64,000 nt of DNA from Aquimarina latercula DSM 2041 (GCF_000430645.1 NZ_KE387185.1:655780-719779), one strand, 5' to 3'; shown: positions 25,859 through 35,555, counted from the stretch's first letter. The notes: generated by a model not told the origin, from the sequence alone. A program made the numbers and translations.

Positions 25859-28726
25859 ATGACACCAATCAAATTACTAAAATTAGTATCTGTAACGCTC
25901 ATTTTCTTTTTGAGTATACATTTTGTACATGCTCAAAAAGGTTCTGTTAAAGGAATTATTACCGATGAGAATGGAATTTCCATGCCAGGAGCTTCTATTA
26001 TAATTAATTCGATAAACAAAGCTACCATTTCTGATTTTGACGGAAAGTTTACACTTGTAAATATAGAGGAAGGTAGCTATATGATCTTAGTGAAATATCT
26101 TGGATATGCTGATTTACAAAAAAAAGTAAATGTCTCTTCTTCTCGAACTACTTTTGTCTCTTTATCACTACAAGCAGAAGGTGTTCAATTAGATGATGTT
26201 ACTATTTCGGCTTATGGAAATAGCGGGCAAGCAAGAGCTTTAAATACGCAGAAGAATAATATTAATATTACTAATGTAGTATCAACGGATCAAATAGGAA
26301 AATTTCCTGATGCTAACATTGGAGATGCGGTAAAGCGTATTCCAGGGATAACTATGCAGGTAGATCAAGGAGAGGCACGAAATATTATTGTAAGAGGTTT
26401 ATCTCCTCAGTTAAATTCTGTAACATTAAATGGAAGTAGAATCCCTTCTGCAGAAGGTGATAATAGAAATGTACAAATGGATTTAATACCGTCCGATATG
26501 ATTCAAACCATAGAGGTTAATAAGGCAGTAACTCCCGATATGGAGGCGGATGCTTTAGGAGGGTCTGTTAATCTAGTAACTAGAACAGCTCCACAAGGGT
26601 TTAGGCTTTCTGCTACCTTGGGTTCAGGAATTAATTTCATTACAGATAAAAGAATATTAAATGGTTCCTTTTTAGTTGGAGATCGATCTAAAAACAAAAA
26701 GTTTGGATGGATGTTATCAGCATCAATTAACGATAATGATTTTGGGTCTGACAATATCGAGGCGCAATGGACAGATGAGTTTGAGTTTTATACAGGTGTC
26801 GATGATGCTGATGGCGAACCAATATTAGATGAGGTTTCTGTAAATCCGTATACTAATGAATTTCAGATAAGAACATATCTCGTTCAGAGAATTAGAAGAA
26901 GTTTTGCAGCAAATTTTGATTACGAATTTGATAATAACAATTCGATGTATCTGAAAACAATTTATAACTGGCGCGATGATAGAGAAAATAGGTTTCGTTT
27001 AGAGCATCAAATGTTAGATGCGGAAGATATCGAAGCAGGCGATTTTGAGGTGGTAAATGGAAATCTTACCCGTTTTCCTGTCGAAGTAGCGCGACAAACG
27101 AAAGGCGGAATAGATAATAATAGGAGTAAAAACCGAAGATTAGAAGATCAGCGTATGCAGAATTATAGTTTAGGTGGAGATCATTTGTTTGGGAATGTTA
27201 AGATAGATTGGATGGCCTCATTTGCTAAAGCATCGGAGGAAAGGCTTAATGAAAGATATGCGGAATATCAATCAGAATATAGTATAATTAATGATAACTC
27301 TGATCCAGAATTTCCGATATATACGCCTGTTAATAGTACTGATGCTAATGATGTATCTGCTTTTGAATTTGGTGAGATTACCGAAGAAAATCAATATACA
27401 GAAGAGCAAGATATTAACTTCTTTGTAAATGCTGAATTATCCTCTGATTTTTTTGGTAATGGTAATGGAACTATAAAGTTTGGAATACGAAGTAGATTGA
27501 AAAGTAAATTAAGAGATAATGACTTTTTTGAATTTGATTTAGAAGGAAGTGTTCCTACGTTGGGAAATGTTCCTACCCGTAGTTATAGTGATCCTGATTT
27601 TCTTGCTGGAAGTCAATATCAGGCCGGATTATATGCAGATGAAAGATGGTTAGGAAGTCTTAGTCTCGTGGATGGAGAATCAGTTCCTGATGAGTTTTTA
27701 AGAGCTAATTATGATGTAGAAGAAGATGTGTTGGCAGGATATCTTATGACGAATCAAAAGCTTTCAGAAAAGTTTAGCGTATTGGCAGGTATTAGATTAG
27801 AACATACCAAAATTAATGCTACTGGAAATCAAATTGAAGATGAAGAAAATAGAGTGGGTGAAGTAACAGAAGAGCAATCATATATAAATGTGTTGCCAGG
27901 AATACATTTGAAATATGATCTTAATTCGCAAACCGTTTTTAGATTTGCTTGGACCAATACATTAGCAAGACCCAATTATGTTGATTTAGTGCCGTCTCTT
28001 GATGTATTATTTGGGGATGAGGAGATTGTTACAGGTAACCCTGATCTTGACCCAACTACTTCTATGAATTTTGATGTAATGGCTGAACATTATTTTAAAT
28101 CAGTTGGAATATTATCTGGAGGTTTATTTTACAAAAAAATAGATAATTTTATTTATACTTTTAGAGGAGAAACTGAGGATGATCGATTTGGTGCAGGTAC
28201 AGAGGGGTTTGATATTTTTCAGCCACTTAATGGAGAAAAGGCTTCTATTTTTGGAGCAGAGTTATCTATTCAACGTCAACTAGATTTTTTACCTGGTTTT
28301 GCTAAGAATTTTAGTGTATATCTTAATTACACATTTCTTACTTCTAGTGCAGATGGAATCCGAAATGAAGATGGAGAAGAACGATCAGATCTCGATCTTC
28401 CGAATACATCACCAAATATGTTTAACGGATCTTTAGGATATAACAACAATAAGCTAAGCTTACAATTGTCTGCCAATTTTTCTGATGCATATATAGATGA
28501 GATAGGTGGAAACTCTTTTGAAGACAGGTATTATGATAAACAGTTTTTTCTGGATTTTAATGTAAGCTATGCAATTACGAAGAATTTAAGTGTTTATGCA
28601 GATTTAAATAATATTACCAATCAACCACTACGTTTTTATCAGGGAATATCAGAAAGAATAATGCAGGCAGAATATTACGAAAGGCGCCTTACTTTTGGTT
28701 TGAAATATGATCTTTTTAAGAAATAA
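25859..28726 (+). CDS. TonB-dependent receptor, probably for phytate or its products
   Basis: The 955-residue product has a signal peptide, a carboxypeptidase-regulatory-like domain (about 28-110: VKGIITDENGISMPGASI and ISDFDGKFTLVNI), a plug domain with IGDAVKRIPGITMQV and DQGEARNIIVRGLSPQLN, and a long outer-membrane barrel ending in aromatic LTFGLKYDLFKK. There is no SusD partner. A phytase gene starts 17 bases after its stop, so the two are co-transcribed; that is the only basis for the substrate assignment. It depends on TonB/ExbBD energy; a TonB-like protein is encoded at 58176-58880. Confidence 0.9.
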   Translation: MTPIKLLKLVSVTLIFFLSIHFVHAQKGSVKGIITDENGISMPGASIIINSINKATISDFDGKFTLVNIEEGSYMILVKYLGYADLQKKVNVSSSRTTFVSLSLQAEGVQLDDVTISAYGNSGQARALNTQKNNINITNVVSTDQIGKFPDANIGDAVKRIPGITMQVDQGEARNIIVRGLSPQLNSVTLNGSRIPSAEGDNRNVQMDLIPSDMIQTIEVNKAVTPDMEADALGGSVNLVTRTAPQGFRLSATLGSGINFITDKRILNGSFLVGDRSKNKKFGWMLSASINDNDFGSDNIEAQWTDEFEFYTGVDDADGEPILDEVSVNPYTNEFQIRTYLVQRIRRSFAANFDYEFDNNNSMYLKTIYNWRDDRENRFRLEHQMLDAEDIEAGDFEVVNGNLTRFPVEVARQTKGGIDNNRSKNRRLEDQRMQNYSLGGDHLFGNVKIDWMASFAKASEERLNERYAEYQSEYSIINDNSDPEFPIYTPVNSTDANDVSAFEFGEITEENQYTEEQDINFFVNAELSSDFFGNGNGTIKFGIRSRLKSKLRDNDFFEFDLEGSVPTLGNVPTRSYSDPDFLAGSQYQAGLYADERWLGSLSLVDGESVPDEFLRANYDVEEDVLAGYLMTNQKLSEKFSVLAGIRLEHTKINATGNQIEDEENRVGEVTEEQSYINVLPGIHLKYDLNSQTVFRFAWTNTLARPNYVDLVPSLDVLFGDEEIVTGNPDLDPTTSMNFDVMAEHYFKSVGILSGGLFYKKIDNFIYTFRGETEDDRFGAGTEGFDIFQPLNGEKASIFGAELSIQRQLDFLPGFAKNFSVYLNYTFLTSSADGIRNEDGEERSDLDLPNTSPNMFNGSLGYNNNKLSLQLSANFSDAYIDEIGGNSFEDRYYDKQFFLDFNVSYAITKNLSVYADLNNITNQPLRFYQGISERIMQAEYYERRLTFGLKYDLFKK

Positions 28727-28743
28727 TACAGATAATTTATTTT

Positions 28744-29754
28744 ATGAAAATTTATAGACTAATTCTTGTAGTGAGTGCTTCACTTATTATTTCGTGCGAT
28801 AAAAAAGAACCGTTAATCAAACCAGATTTGATTACAGAAAAAGTGTTATATGATACTGATGACCCTGCTATATGGGTTCATCCAACTGATCCTTCAAAAA
28901 GTATAATTTTTGGAACTGATAAAGATACTAATGGAGCTATTTATGCCTTTGATTTAGATGGGAAGGTAATTCCTGAAAAAGTGATCAGAGATATAAAATA
29001 CCCAAATAATATCGATTTGGAATATGGATTTAGGTTAAATGATTCTACTACAACAGATATTATTGTTTTTACTGAAAGAGAAAAAAATCAAATCCGCTTA
29101 TTTTCGGTTCCTGATATGAAACCACTTGATGATGGTGGTTTTCCTGTTTTTGAAGATGAAAAAAATCTAGAGTTAAGAAGGCCTATGGGAATAGGTTTGT
29201 ATAAAAATCCGGATAACCTTAGTGTTACCGCAATTGTAAGCAGGAAATCAGGCCCCGAAAATGATTACCTCTACCAATATCAATTGGTAAGTGATAGTTT
29301 GGGAGTACATGCTAAGTTAGTTAGGAAATTTGGAAAGTTTAGTAAGCAAAAGGAGATAGAAGCAATAGCTGTAGACGATGAGCTTGGGTTTGTATATTAT
29401 TCTGATGAAGGTGTTGGTATTAGAAAATATTATGCAGACGTTAAGATGGGAAATGAAGAATTAGCTTTTTTTGGAGGTGAATTTTTTAAAGAAGATATTG
29501 AAGGTATTGCGATTGCTTCCAAAGAAAATGGTCAGGGTTTTTTAATTGTGTCTGATCAGCAAAAAGGACAATTTAATGTTTTCTCTAGAAAAGATAATAG
29601 CTATATTAAGGCTATAAATTTAGGAACTACGGCAACAGATGGGTGTGATGTAGTTACAATTCCCTTGGGTACTACTTTTACAAAGGGTCTTTTTGTTGCA
29701 ATGAATGAGCAAAAGGATTTTTATTTCTACGATTTAAGTAGATTGGGGTTGTAA
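28744..29754 (+). CDS. Beta-propeller phytase (3-phytase) lipoprotein
   Basis: The 336-residue product has a lipoprotein signal ending in IISC (Cys18). The mature protein matches the phytase (BPP) family: TDDPAIWVHPTDPSKSIIFGTDKDTNGAIYAFDLDG, then YGFRLNDSTTTDIIVFTER, then a conserved IEAIAVDDELGFVYYSDEGVGIRKY segment with Asp/Glu clusters that normally bind calcium. It should remove phosphate from phytate at the cell surface. It forms a pair with the upstream TonB-dependent receptor and ends before a terminator. Confidence 0.9.
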   Translation: MKIYRLILVVSASLIISCDKKEPLIKPDLITEKVLYDTDDPAIWVHPTDPSKSIIFGTDKDTNGAIYAFDLDGKVIPEKVIRDIKYPNNIDLEYGFRLNDSTTTDIIVFTEREKNQIRLFSVPDMKPLDDGGFPVFEDEKNLELRRPMGIGLYKNPDNLSVTAIVSRKSGPENDYLYQYQLVSDSLGVHAKLVRKFGKFSKQKEIEAIAVDDELGFVYYSDEGVGIRKYYADVKMGNEELAFFGGEFFKEDIEGIAIASKENGQGFLIVSDQQKGQFNVFSRKDNSYIKAINLGTTATDGCDVVTIPLGTTFTKGLFVAMNEQKDFYFYDLSRLGL

Positions 29755-29776
29755 ACTATTTATGGTTTAAGCTGAT

Positions 29777-29810
29777 AAAAAAACTCCTTGTCTAAAACAA
29801 GGAGTTTTTT
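29777..29810. terminator. Bidirectional terminator between phytase and ahcY
   Basis: A 13-bp stem (29778-29790 with 29798-29810) has A-tracts and T-tracts at its ends and lies between convergent genes. Confidence 0.88.
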
Positions 29811-29870
29811 ATAATATATTCCTGCTAAAAACTTAAATTCAATTTTAAGTAGAGGAATTATTATCTGATT

Positions 29871-31187
29871 TTAGTATCTGTAATGTTCAGGTTTAAAAGG
29901 ACCTTCAACAGTTACACCAATATATTCAGCTTGATCGTTTCTTAATTCTGTTAATTCTACTCCGATCTTTTCTAAGTGTAATTTTGCTACTTTTTCATCT
30001 AAATGTTTTGGTAGCATATATACTTCATTCTTGTAGCTTTCACTGTTTTTCCAAAGCTCAATTTGTGCTAATGTTTGGTTTGTGAATGAATTACTCATTA
30101 CAAAACTTGGATGACCAGTAGCACAACCAAGGTTTACTAAACGGCCTTCTGCAAGAATGATTACATCATTTCCGTTTACGTTGTACTTGTCGACTTGAGG
30201 TTTGATGGTATCTTTAGTGTGGCCATACTTTTCGTTTAACCAAGCCATATCGATTTCATTATCAAAATGCCCAATGTTACAAACAATAGCTTTGTCTTTT
30301 AAGGCTTCAAAATGTTGCCCTTGAACGATATCTTTATTTCCAGTAGTAGTAATAACAATATCACTATTTCCAATAACAGTTTCTAGTTTCTTTACTTCAA
30401 AACCGTCCATAGCAGCTTGTAATGCGCAGATAGGATCAATTTCGGTAACAGTAACTATACTTCCTGCACCTTTAAAAGAAGCTGCAGTACCTTTACCAAC
30501 ATCACCATAACCACAAACAGTAACTCGTTTTCCTGCTAGCATCACATCGGTTGCTCTTCTTATTGCATCTACTGCACTTTCTTTACATCCGTATTTGTTA
30601 TCAAATTTAGATTTAGTAACAGAGTCATTTACATTGATAGCAGGCATTGGTAATGTTCCGTTTTTTACTCTTTCGTATAATCTATGAACACCTGTTGTAG
30701 TTTCTTCTGATAAACCTTTAATTCCTTCAGCTAATTCCGGATAACGATCTAATACCATATTTGTTAAATCACCACCATCATCAAGAATCATATTTAATGG
30801 TTTGCGATCTTCTCCAAAGAATAAAGTTTGCTCAATACACCAGTCAAATTCTTCCTCGTTCATGCCTTTCCAAGCATATACAGGGATCCCTGCATCAGCA
30901 ATAGCAGCTGCAGCTTGATCTTGTGTAGAAAATATGTTACAAGAACTCCAAGTAACCTCTGCACCAAGAGCTTGTAATGTTTCTATTAACACAGCAGTTT
31001 GGATAGTCATATGAAGACATCCTGCGATACGAGAACCTTTAAGAGGTTGTTCGTCTTTATACTCTTCTCTAAGGGACATAAGACCTGGCATCTCAGCTTC
31101 TGCTAGTTCGATTTCTTTTCTTCCCCAGGCAGCTAATGAAATGTCTTTAACTTTGTAAGGAACATAAGGTACTGTTTTGGTACTCAT
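29871..31187 (-). CDS. ahcY: Adenosylhomocysteinase
   Basis: AhcY hydrolyses S-adenosylhomocysteine to homocysteine and adenosine, clearing the product of SAM-dependent methylation. The 438-residue protein shows the substrate segment AGCLHMTIQTAVLIETL, the NAD-binding motif GYGDVGKGTAASFKGAG and NIGHFDNEIDM, and ends in the conserved KPEHYRY. The frame is open to 31235, but ATG 31187 (MSTKTVPYVPYKVKD) is the better start because the upstream codons look like leader. A TACCTTTG box precedes it on the minus strand. Confidence 0.97.
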   Translation of the reverse strand: MSTKTVPYVPYKVKDISLAAWGRKEIELAEAEMPGLMSLREEYKDEQPLKGSRIAGCLHMTIQTAVLIETLQALGAEVTWSSCNIFSTQDQAAAAIADAGIPVYAWKGMNEEEFDWCIEQTLFFGEDRKPLNMILDDGGDLTNMVLDRYPELAEGIKGLSEETTTGVHRLYERVKNGTLPMPAINVNDSVTKSKFDNKYGCKESAVDAIRRATDVMLAGKRVTVCGYGDVGKGTAASFKGAGSIVTVTEIDPICALQAAMDGFEVKKLETVIGNSDIVITTTGNKDIVQGQHFEALKDKAIVCNIGHFDNEIDMAWLNEKYGHTKDTIKPQVDKYNVNGNDVIILAEGRLVNLGCATGHPSFVMSNSFTNQTLAQIELWKNSESYKNEVYMLPKHLDEKVAKLHLEKIGVELTELRNDQAEYIGVTVEGPFKPEHYRY

Positions 31188-31295
31188 AGTATCTGTTTTA
31201 TGTTTATGAAGTGCAATAATTTTAGTATTTCGCACTAAATTATTCTAAATTCGTCTCCTGAAAATCAAGATACTGATGTCCTGAATTTCAGTTTG

Positions 31296-31325
31296 CAAAG
31301 GTACATAATAACTTTAAGAATTCAC
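31296..31325 (-). promoter_or_regulatory. Possible ahcY promoter
   Basis: Read on the minus strand, TACCTTTG (31303-31296) is a perfect -7 match. The triplet 19 bases upstream is GTG instead of TTG. The leader would be about 100 bases; I see no recognisable SAM or SAH riboswitch in it. Confidence 0.45.
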
Positions 31326-31955
31326 ATGCCTCTTTACAAAACTATAACAGTAGATGATAGTACTAATATATTGATTTGGAAGATAGAAGAGTCTTTTGAG
31401 ACGCTGTCGGAAGGAATTAAGTTAACAGATCATTGTCAGAATCGCGTTGATAATATGAAATCTGATATGCATAGAAGAGGGTTTATGAGTGTCCGTCATT
31501 TATTAGCAGTTTTTGGATACAATGATCACGATTTATATTATGATGATTTTGGTAAGCCACATCTAAAAGATGGAAAGCAAATTTCAATAACACATTCTTA
31601 CGAGTATGCAGGAATTATTATAAGCGATAAACTTGTGGGTATTGATATTGAAAAACAACGCGAAAAAATTCTTAGAATTGCTCATAAGTTTGTAGATTCT
31701 GAACAAGATTTTGTAAATCAACAAGAGGACAAAACCCGAGTGTTGACCGTTATTTGGGGAGCAAAAGAATCCTTATATAAATTATATGGTACTGCAGGGT
31801 TGAGTTTTGAGCAAAATATACACATCATGCCATTTGATCTAAATATGCCTTTTACTGCAGGCAGTATTCATTATAATGAAACGATTAGTCATTATGATAT
31901 AACTTTTTTAGAATTTGATGGGTTTACCTGTGTATATGCTTTGCCCTATGTCTGA
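31326..31955 (+). CDS. 4'-phosphopantetheinyl transferase family protein
   Basis: The 209-residue product has the Sfp-type signature: LVGIDIEKQREKILRIAHKF with the metal-binding Asp and Glu, and the later WGAKESLYKLYG motif. It transfers the phosphopantetheine arm of coenzyme A to acyl or peptidyl carrier proteins. The frame opens at 31293, but ATG 31326 is the likely start. It stands first in a plus-strand run with four or five other genes, though its function is unrelated to its neighbours as far as can be seen. Confidence 0.88.
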   Translation: MPLYKTITVDDSTNILIWKIEESFETLSEGIKLTDHCQNRVDNMKSDMHRRGFMSVRHLLAVFGYNDHDLYYDDFGKPHLKDGKQISITHSYEYAGIIISDKLVGIDIEKQREKILRIAHKFVDSEQDFVNQQEDKTRVLTVIWGAKESLYKLYGTAGLSFEQNIHIMPFDLNMPFTAGSIHYNETISHYDITFLEFDGFTCVYALPYV

Positions 31956-31989
31956 GTATAAGAACTAGAATTTTTGAAAATTTGACAAG

Positions 31990-32250
31990 ATGCAGATATC
32001 AATAGAGTTAACACTTACCCCTTTACAAAATGATTTTGAAGAACACATTATTAAGTTTATAAAAAGACTTAGAGATTCAAAATTTATAGTATTAGAAAAT
32101 CCTTTGAGTACTCAGGTATATGGAGGTTATGATGAGGTAATGCCGTTTTTAACTAAAGAAATTAGGAAAGCCTTTGGGGATATGGAGCATGTTTTGGTTT
32201 ATATGAAAATGGTGAAAAGTAATAGAAGTGACTATGAGCCAAATTTTTGA
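31990..32250 (+). CDS. Thiamine-binding protein (YKOF/MTH1187-like)
   Basis: The 86-residue product resembles the small thiamine-binding/DUF77 family. It is a ferredoxin-like protein with MQISIELTLTPLQNDFEEHIIKFI at the start and VLENPLSTQVYGGYDEVM in the middle. These proteins bind thiamine or related ligands in the cytoplasm. Overlap with pnuC and the absence of a TPP riboswitch upstream place it in a vitamin uptake operon that is not controlled by TPP at this position. The ligand is inferred from the family. Confidence 0.75.
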   Translation: MQISIELTLTPLQNDFEEHIIKFIKRLRDSKFIVLENPLSTQVYGGYDEVMPFLTKEIRKAFGDMEHVLVYMKMVKSNRSDYEPNF

Positions 32251-32866
32251 TTTCCTTTTCGGACAATATTCGGAATATTCTACACTAGATATTTCTTTAG
32301 AAGTTATTGCAGTATTATTCGGGATAGCAAGTGTTTTTTTTGCTTGGTTTAATAAAATATGGGTATATCCTACCGGATTAATCAGTACTTCTATTTATGT
32401 GTATTTACTTTTAAAATGGTCGTTATTGGGTGATATGATGATCAATGCATATTATTTTGTGATGAGTATATATGGTTGGTATATATGGACAAAGAAAATA
32501 GATGAAACAAATACAACTCCCATTTCTAGAGCAACTTCTACAGAAAAGAAAATAGAATTTTTAATTTTTATTGGTACTTTAATTTTTGTATTTGTTGTTT
32601 ATAGAACATTTGATAAATGGAATGATTGGACCGCATATGTAGACACATTGACAACAGCAATATTTTTTGTTGGGATGTGGTTGATGGCAAGAAGAAAAAT
32701 AGAGAATTGGATTTTTTGGATTATAGGAGATATTATTTCTATTCCTTTGTACTTTTATAAAGGGTTTACTTTTACCAGTTTTCAGTATGTGATATTTACA
32801 TTTATGGCAATTCAAGGATATTTAGGATGGAAGAAAAGCTTAGACAAGAACCCAGTGACTGTATAA
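32234..32866 (+). CDS. pnuC: PnuC-family vitamin transporter
   Basis: The 210-residue product has about seven membrane segments. The aromatic motifs VFFAWFNKIWVYPTGLIST, GWYIWTK and FWIIGDIISIPLYFYKG are typical of PnuC facilitators. PnuC imports nicotinamide riboside; Bacteroidetes homologues called PnuT import thiamine. The partner thiamine-binding gene overlaps its start by 17 bases, which favours thiamine, while the following NadR-like kinase favours nicotinamide riboside. I therefore leave the substrate open. ATG 32234 is preferred to the GTG at 32228. Confidence 0.85.
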   Translation: MSQIFDFLFGQYSEYSTLDISLEVIAVLFGIASVFFAWFNKIWVYPTGLISTSIYVYLLLKWSLLGDMMINAYYFVMSIYGWYIWTKKIDETNTTPISRATSTEKKIEFLIFIGTLIFVFVVYRTFDKWNDWTAYVDTLTTAIFFVGMWLMARRKIENWIFWIIGDIISIPLYFYKGFTFTSFQYVIFTFMAIQGYLGWKKSLDKNPVTV

Positions 32867-33396
32867 GAATTGTATTATTTGGCCCTGAATCAACGGGTAA
32901 AACTACTTTATCCAGACAATTGGCAAATCATTATAATGTTTCTTGGGTGCCAGAATATATGAGAATATATCTTCAAGATAAATGGAATAGACTTAAAGAA
33001 GTTTGTGTCTATGAAGATTTGATTCCCATTGCTACGGGACAAATGAAGTTAGAAAATCAAATGATTAAAAAAGATGATCCAATAATCTTTTGTGACACAA
33101 ATCTTTTGGAGATTAAAGTCTATTCTGAGGCTTATTATGATGGATTGGTCCCAGAAGTTATAGAGAAATTTTCGCTAGAAAACACATATGATTTGTATCT
33201 TTTAACTTATATTGACACTCCTTGGGTTCCGGATGATTTAAGGGATAAGCCGGATCAGAGAGAAGAGATGTTTTTGAATTTCAAAGAATCTTTAGAAGAA
33301 AATAATTGTAATTATGTTACATTAAAAGGAGATCCAGATACTCGTTTTAAGAAAGCAAAAGTTATCATTGACCAATTAATAAAAGAAGCAAAGTGA
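32827..33396 (+). CDS. NadR-like AAA/P-loop kinase
   Basis: The 189-residue product has a P-loop GPESTGKTT (19-27) followed by a NadR-style region (VPEYMRIYLQDKW) and a second acidic motif IIFCDTNLLEIKVYSEAYY. It matches the ribosylnicotinamide kinase domain of NadR without the N-terminal regulator or adenylyltransferase parts. It overlaps the end of pnuC by 40 bases. A kinase after PnuC suggests trapping of an imported vitamin by phosphorylation. Whether the substrate is nicotinamide riboside or thiamine cannot be decided from the sequence. Confidence 0.8.
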   Translation: MEEKLRQEPSDCIRIVLFGPESTGKTTLSRQLANHYNVSWVPEYMRIYLQDKWNRLKEVCVYEDLIPIATGQMKLENQMIKKDDPIIFCDTNLLEIKVYSEAYYDGLVPEVIEKFSLENTYDLYLLTYIDTPWVPDDLRDKPDQREEMFLNFKESLEENNCNYVTLKGDPDTRFKKAKVIIDQLIKEAK

Positions 33397-34958
33397 ATAT
33401 TACGGATAAGGATATTAAACTAATAAGATCAAAAGAATTAACTGTAGAAAAAGTATTATCTCAGATAGAGACATTTAAGAACGAAATTCCTTTTGTAGCC
33501 TTAAGAAGCGCAGCTAGTTTAGATAATGGAATTTTAAAATTTTCTGAGCACTATCAATCTGAGTTAACTAAATTATATGAGTCAAGATCTGCTAATCTAG
33601 ATACAACCAAATTTGTTCCTGCTTCTGGAGCCGCAACGAGAATGTTTAAGGAATTGTTCAAGTTTTTAGATAATTATGAGTATCAAAAAGAAAGTTTAAA
33701 TTCATATACCAATCATGAGAAAGCTAATGCAATTCGGCTTTTTTTAATAGGACTAGAGAAGTTTCCTTTCTATGATATCGTTATGCAAAAAGTGAAAAGT
33801 GCTTACCCTAATTTTGCATCACTCTCAGAAGGGCGACAGCTTCATATTTTTGTGGAAATGATGTTGAAGGAAAAAGGATTGAATTTTGGGGTATATCCAA
33901 AAGGGTTGTTGCCATTTCATAAATATACGAATAGCATATCGACTTCTTTTGAGGAACATTTGTTTGAAGCTGCTGGATATAATAAAAATATGAATGGTGA
34001 TTCTAAATTACATTTTACCATTTCTAAAGAACATTTAGACGCTTTTAAAGATGAATTCGAGAGAATTAAGAAAAAAGTAGAAGCAGAGACTGATACAAAT
34101 TTTATAATTACATATTCTTTTCAAAAATCAGAAACAGATACGATTGCAGTAGATGAAAATAATGAACCATTTAGAAAAGAAGATGGCTCGTTATTGTTTA
34201 GACCAGGAGGACATGGAGCTTTAATTGAAAATCTGAATGATTTAGATTCTGATATTATATATATTAAAAATATTGATAATGTCGTGGTTAGGAAATATCA
34301 AGACGAAGTGTCTGGGTATAAAAAGGTATTAGCTGGTAAGTTAATTGAGATTCAGGATGAAGCGTTTAGAATATTAAATGCAATTGATAAAGAAGCTCCT
34401 ACAGAAGCGGAATTAAAGGATATCAAGAAGTTTTTGGTGGAACAGCTTAATGTGAGATTGCCTTTGGATTTTGATAAGTTTTCAGAAAATTATAAACTTC
34501 AATTTTTAAAAGAATCATTAGATAGGCCTATTAGAGTTTGTGGTATGGTAATTAACGAAGGAGAACCTGGTGGAGGGCCTTTTTGGATTAAAAAAGAAAA
34601 TGGAAGACTGGTTTTACAAATTATCGAAACACCTCAGATAAACTCCGAGGACAATAGACAGCAGGATATTTTAAAAAGTGCTACTCATTTTAATCCAGTA
34701 GATTTAGTTTGTGGCGTTCGCGATTATAAAGGGAATAAATTTAATTTATTGAATTTTGTAGACCCAGATGCTGGATTCATAACGACAAAATCACTTAATG
34801 GTAAGGTTTTAAAAGCATTAGAGTTACCAGGTTTGTGGAATGGAGCTATGGCAAATTGGATTAGTGTTTTTGTAGAAGTTCCGCTAACTACTTTTAATCC
34901 TGTTAAAACGGTAAATGATTTATTAAAGTCAGCACATCAAGTAAAACTTTTCTCGTGA
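33393..34958 (+). CDS. DUF4301 family protein
   Basis: The 521-residue product starts at GTG 33393, overlapping the previous stop. It shows the DUF4301 hallmarks FVPASGAATRMFKELFKFL (near 76-94) and FRPGGHGALIENLNDLDSDIIYIKNIDNV (about 269-297). The latter resembles a nucleotidyl-transferase-type nucleotide-binding and metal-binding region. Its function is unknown. I suspect a cytoplasmic sugar-nucleotide transferase fold, but no activity is established. It is translationally coupled to the kinase before and arfB after it. Confidence 0.8.
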   Translation: MNITDKDIKLIRSKELTVEKVLSQIETFKNEIPFVALRSAASLDNGILKFSEHYQSELTKLYESRSANLDTTKFVPASGAATRMFKELFKFLDNYEYQKESLNSYTNHEKANAIRLFLIGLEKFPFYDIVMQKVKSAYPNFASLSEGRQLHIFVEMMLKEKGLNFGVYPKGLLPFHKYTNSISTSFEEHLFEAAGYNKNMNGDSKLHFTISKEHLDAFKDEFERIKKKVEAETDTNFIITYSFQKSETDTIAVDENNEPFRKEDGSLLFRPGGHGALIENLNDLDSDIIYIKNIDNVVVRKYQDEVSGYKKVLAGKLIEIQDEAFRILNAIDKEAPTEAELKDIKKFLVEQLNVRLPLDFDKFSENYKLQFLKESLDRPIRVCGMVINEGEPGGGPFWIKKENGRLVLQIIETPQINSEDNRQQDILKSATHFNPVDLVCGVRDYKGNKFNLLNFVDPDAGFITTKSLNGKVLKALELPGLWNGAMANWISVFVEVPLTTFNPVKTVNDLLKSAHQVKLFS

Positions 34959-35356
34959 ACACTGCTATCATAATTAATGAATTAAAATTTAAAGCGGTTA
35001 GAAGTTCTGGCGCAGGAGGCCAGCATGTTAATAAGGTGTCTTCTAAAGTTGAGCTTGTTTTTAATATTTTGGATTCTAAAGGGTTGACTGATGAAGAAAA
35101 ATTAAGAATTACTCAAAAGTTGACTTCAAGAATTACCAAATCTGGTGAGCTCATTTTAAATTGTGGGGATACTAGAAGTCAACATAGAAATAAAGAACTT
35201 GTAATTAGTAGATGTTTGGATATTTTAAAAGCAAGCTTGCTTGCTCCTAAACCAAGAAAACGGTCTAAACCCACTAAATCTTCTATTAAAAAACGATTAG
35301 AAAGCAAAAAAAGACAAGCTTTAAAAAAGTCTAATCGTAGAAAACCACTGTTGTAA
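34955..35356 (+). CDS. arfB: Alternative ribosome-rescue factor (ArfB/YaeJ-type peptidyl-tRNA hydrolase)
   Basis: The 133-residue product has the class-1 release factor loop SSGAGGQHVNKVSSKVEL with GGQ at 21-23, and a long basic tail (about 105-133) that in ArfB enters the empty mRNA channel of stalled ribosomes. It should hydrolyse peptidyl-tRNA on non-stop complexes without a stop codon. GTG 34955 overlaps the upstream stop. Confidence 0.9.
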   Translation: MNTAIIINELKFKAVRSSGAGGQHVNKVSSKVELVFNILDSKGLTDEEKLRITQKLTSRITKSGELILNCGDTRSQHRNKELVISRCLDILKASLLAPKPRKRSKPTKSSIKKRLESKKRQALKKSNRRKPLL

Positions 35357-35555
35357 TAATAATCGTATTAAAAGTGTGTAAAATTTCTACACTTTTGTGT
35401 GGATTTTACAAATTTCTACAGTTTTTTATTTTCGCAGAAAATACTTAAACACCTGTAATATAGTATTTTAAATCATTTTCTTTTGCTATTTATTTTTTGG
35501 AACAATTATTCCTATTTATAATACCGTAAGACTAGTTTTTACAATAATTATAAAA

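Noticed and set aside
31188..31295. Possible SAM or SAH riboswitch in the ahcY leader
   Set aside because: The leader is long enough, but I could not match any conserved block of known SAM or SAH elements.
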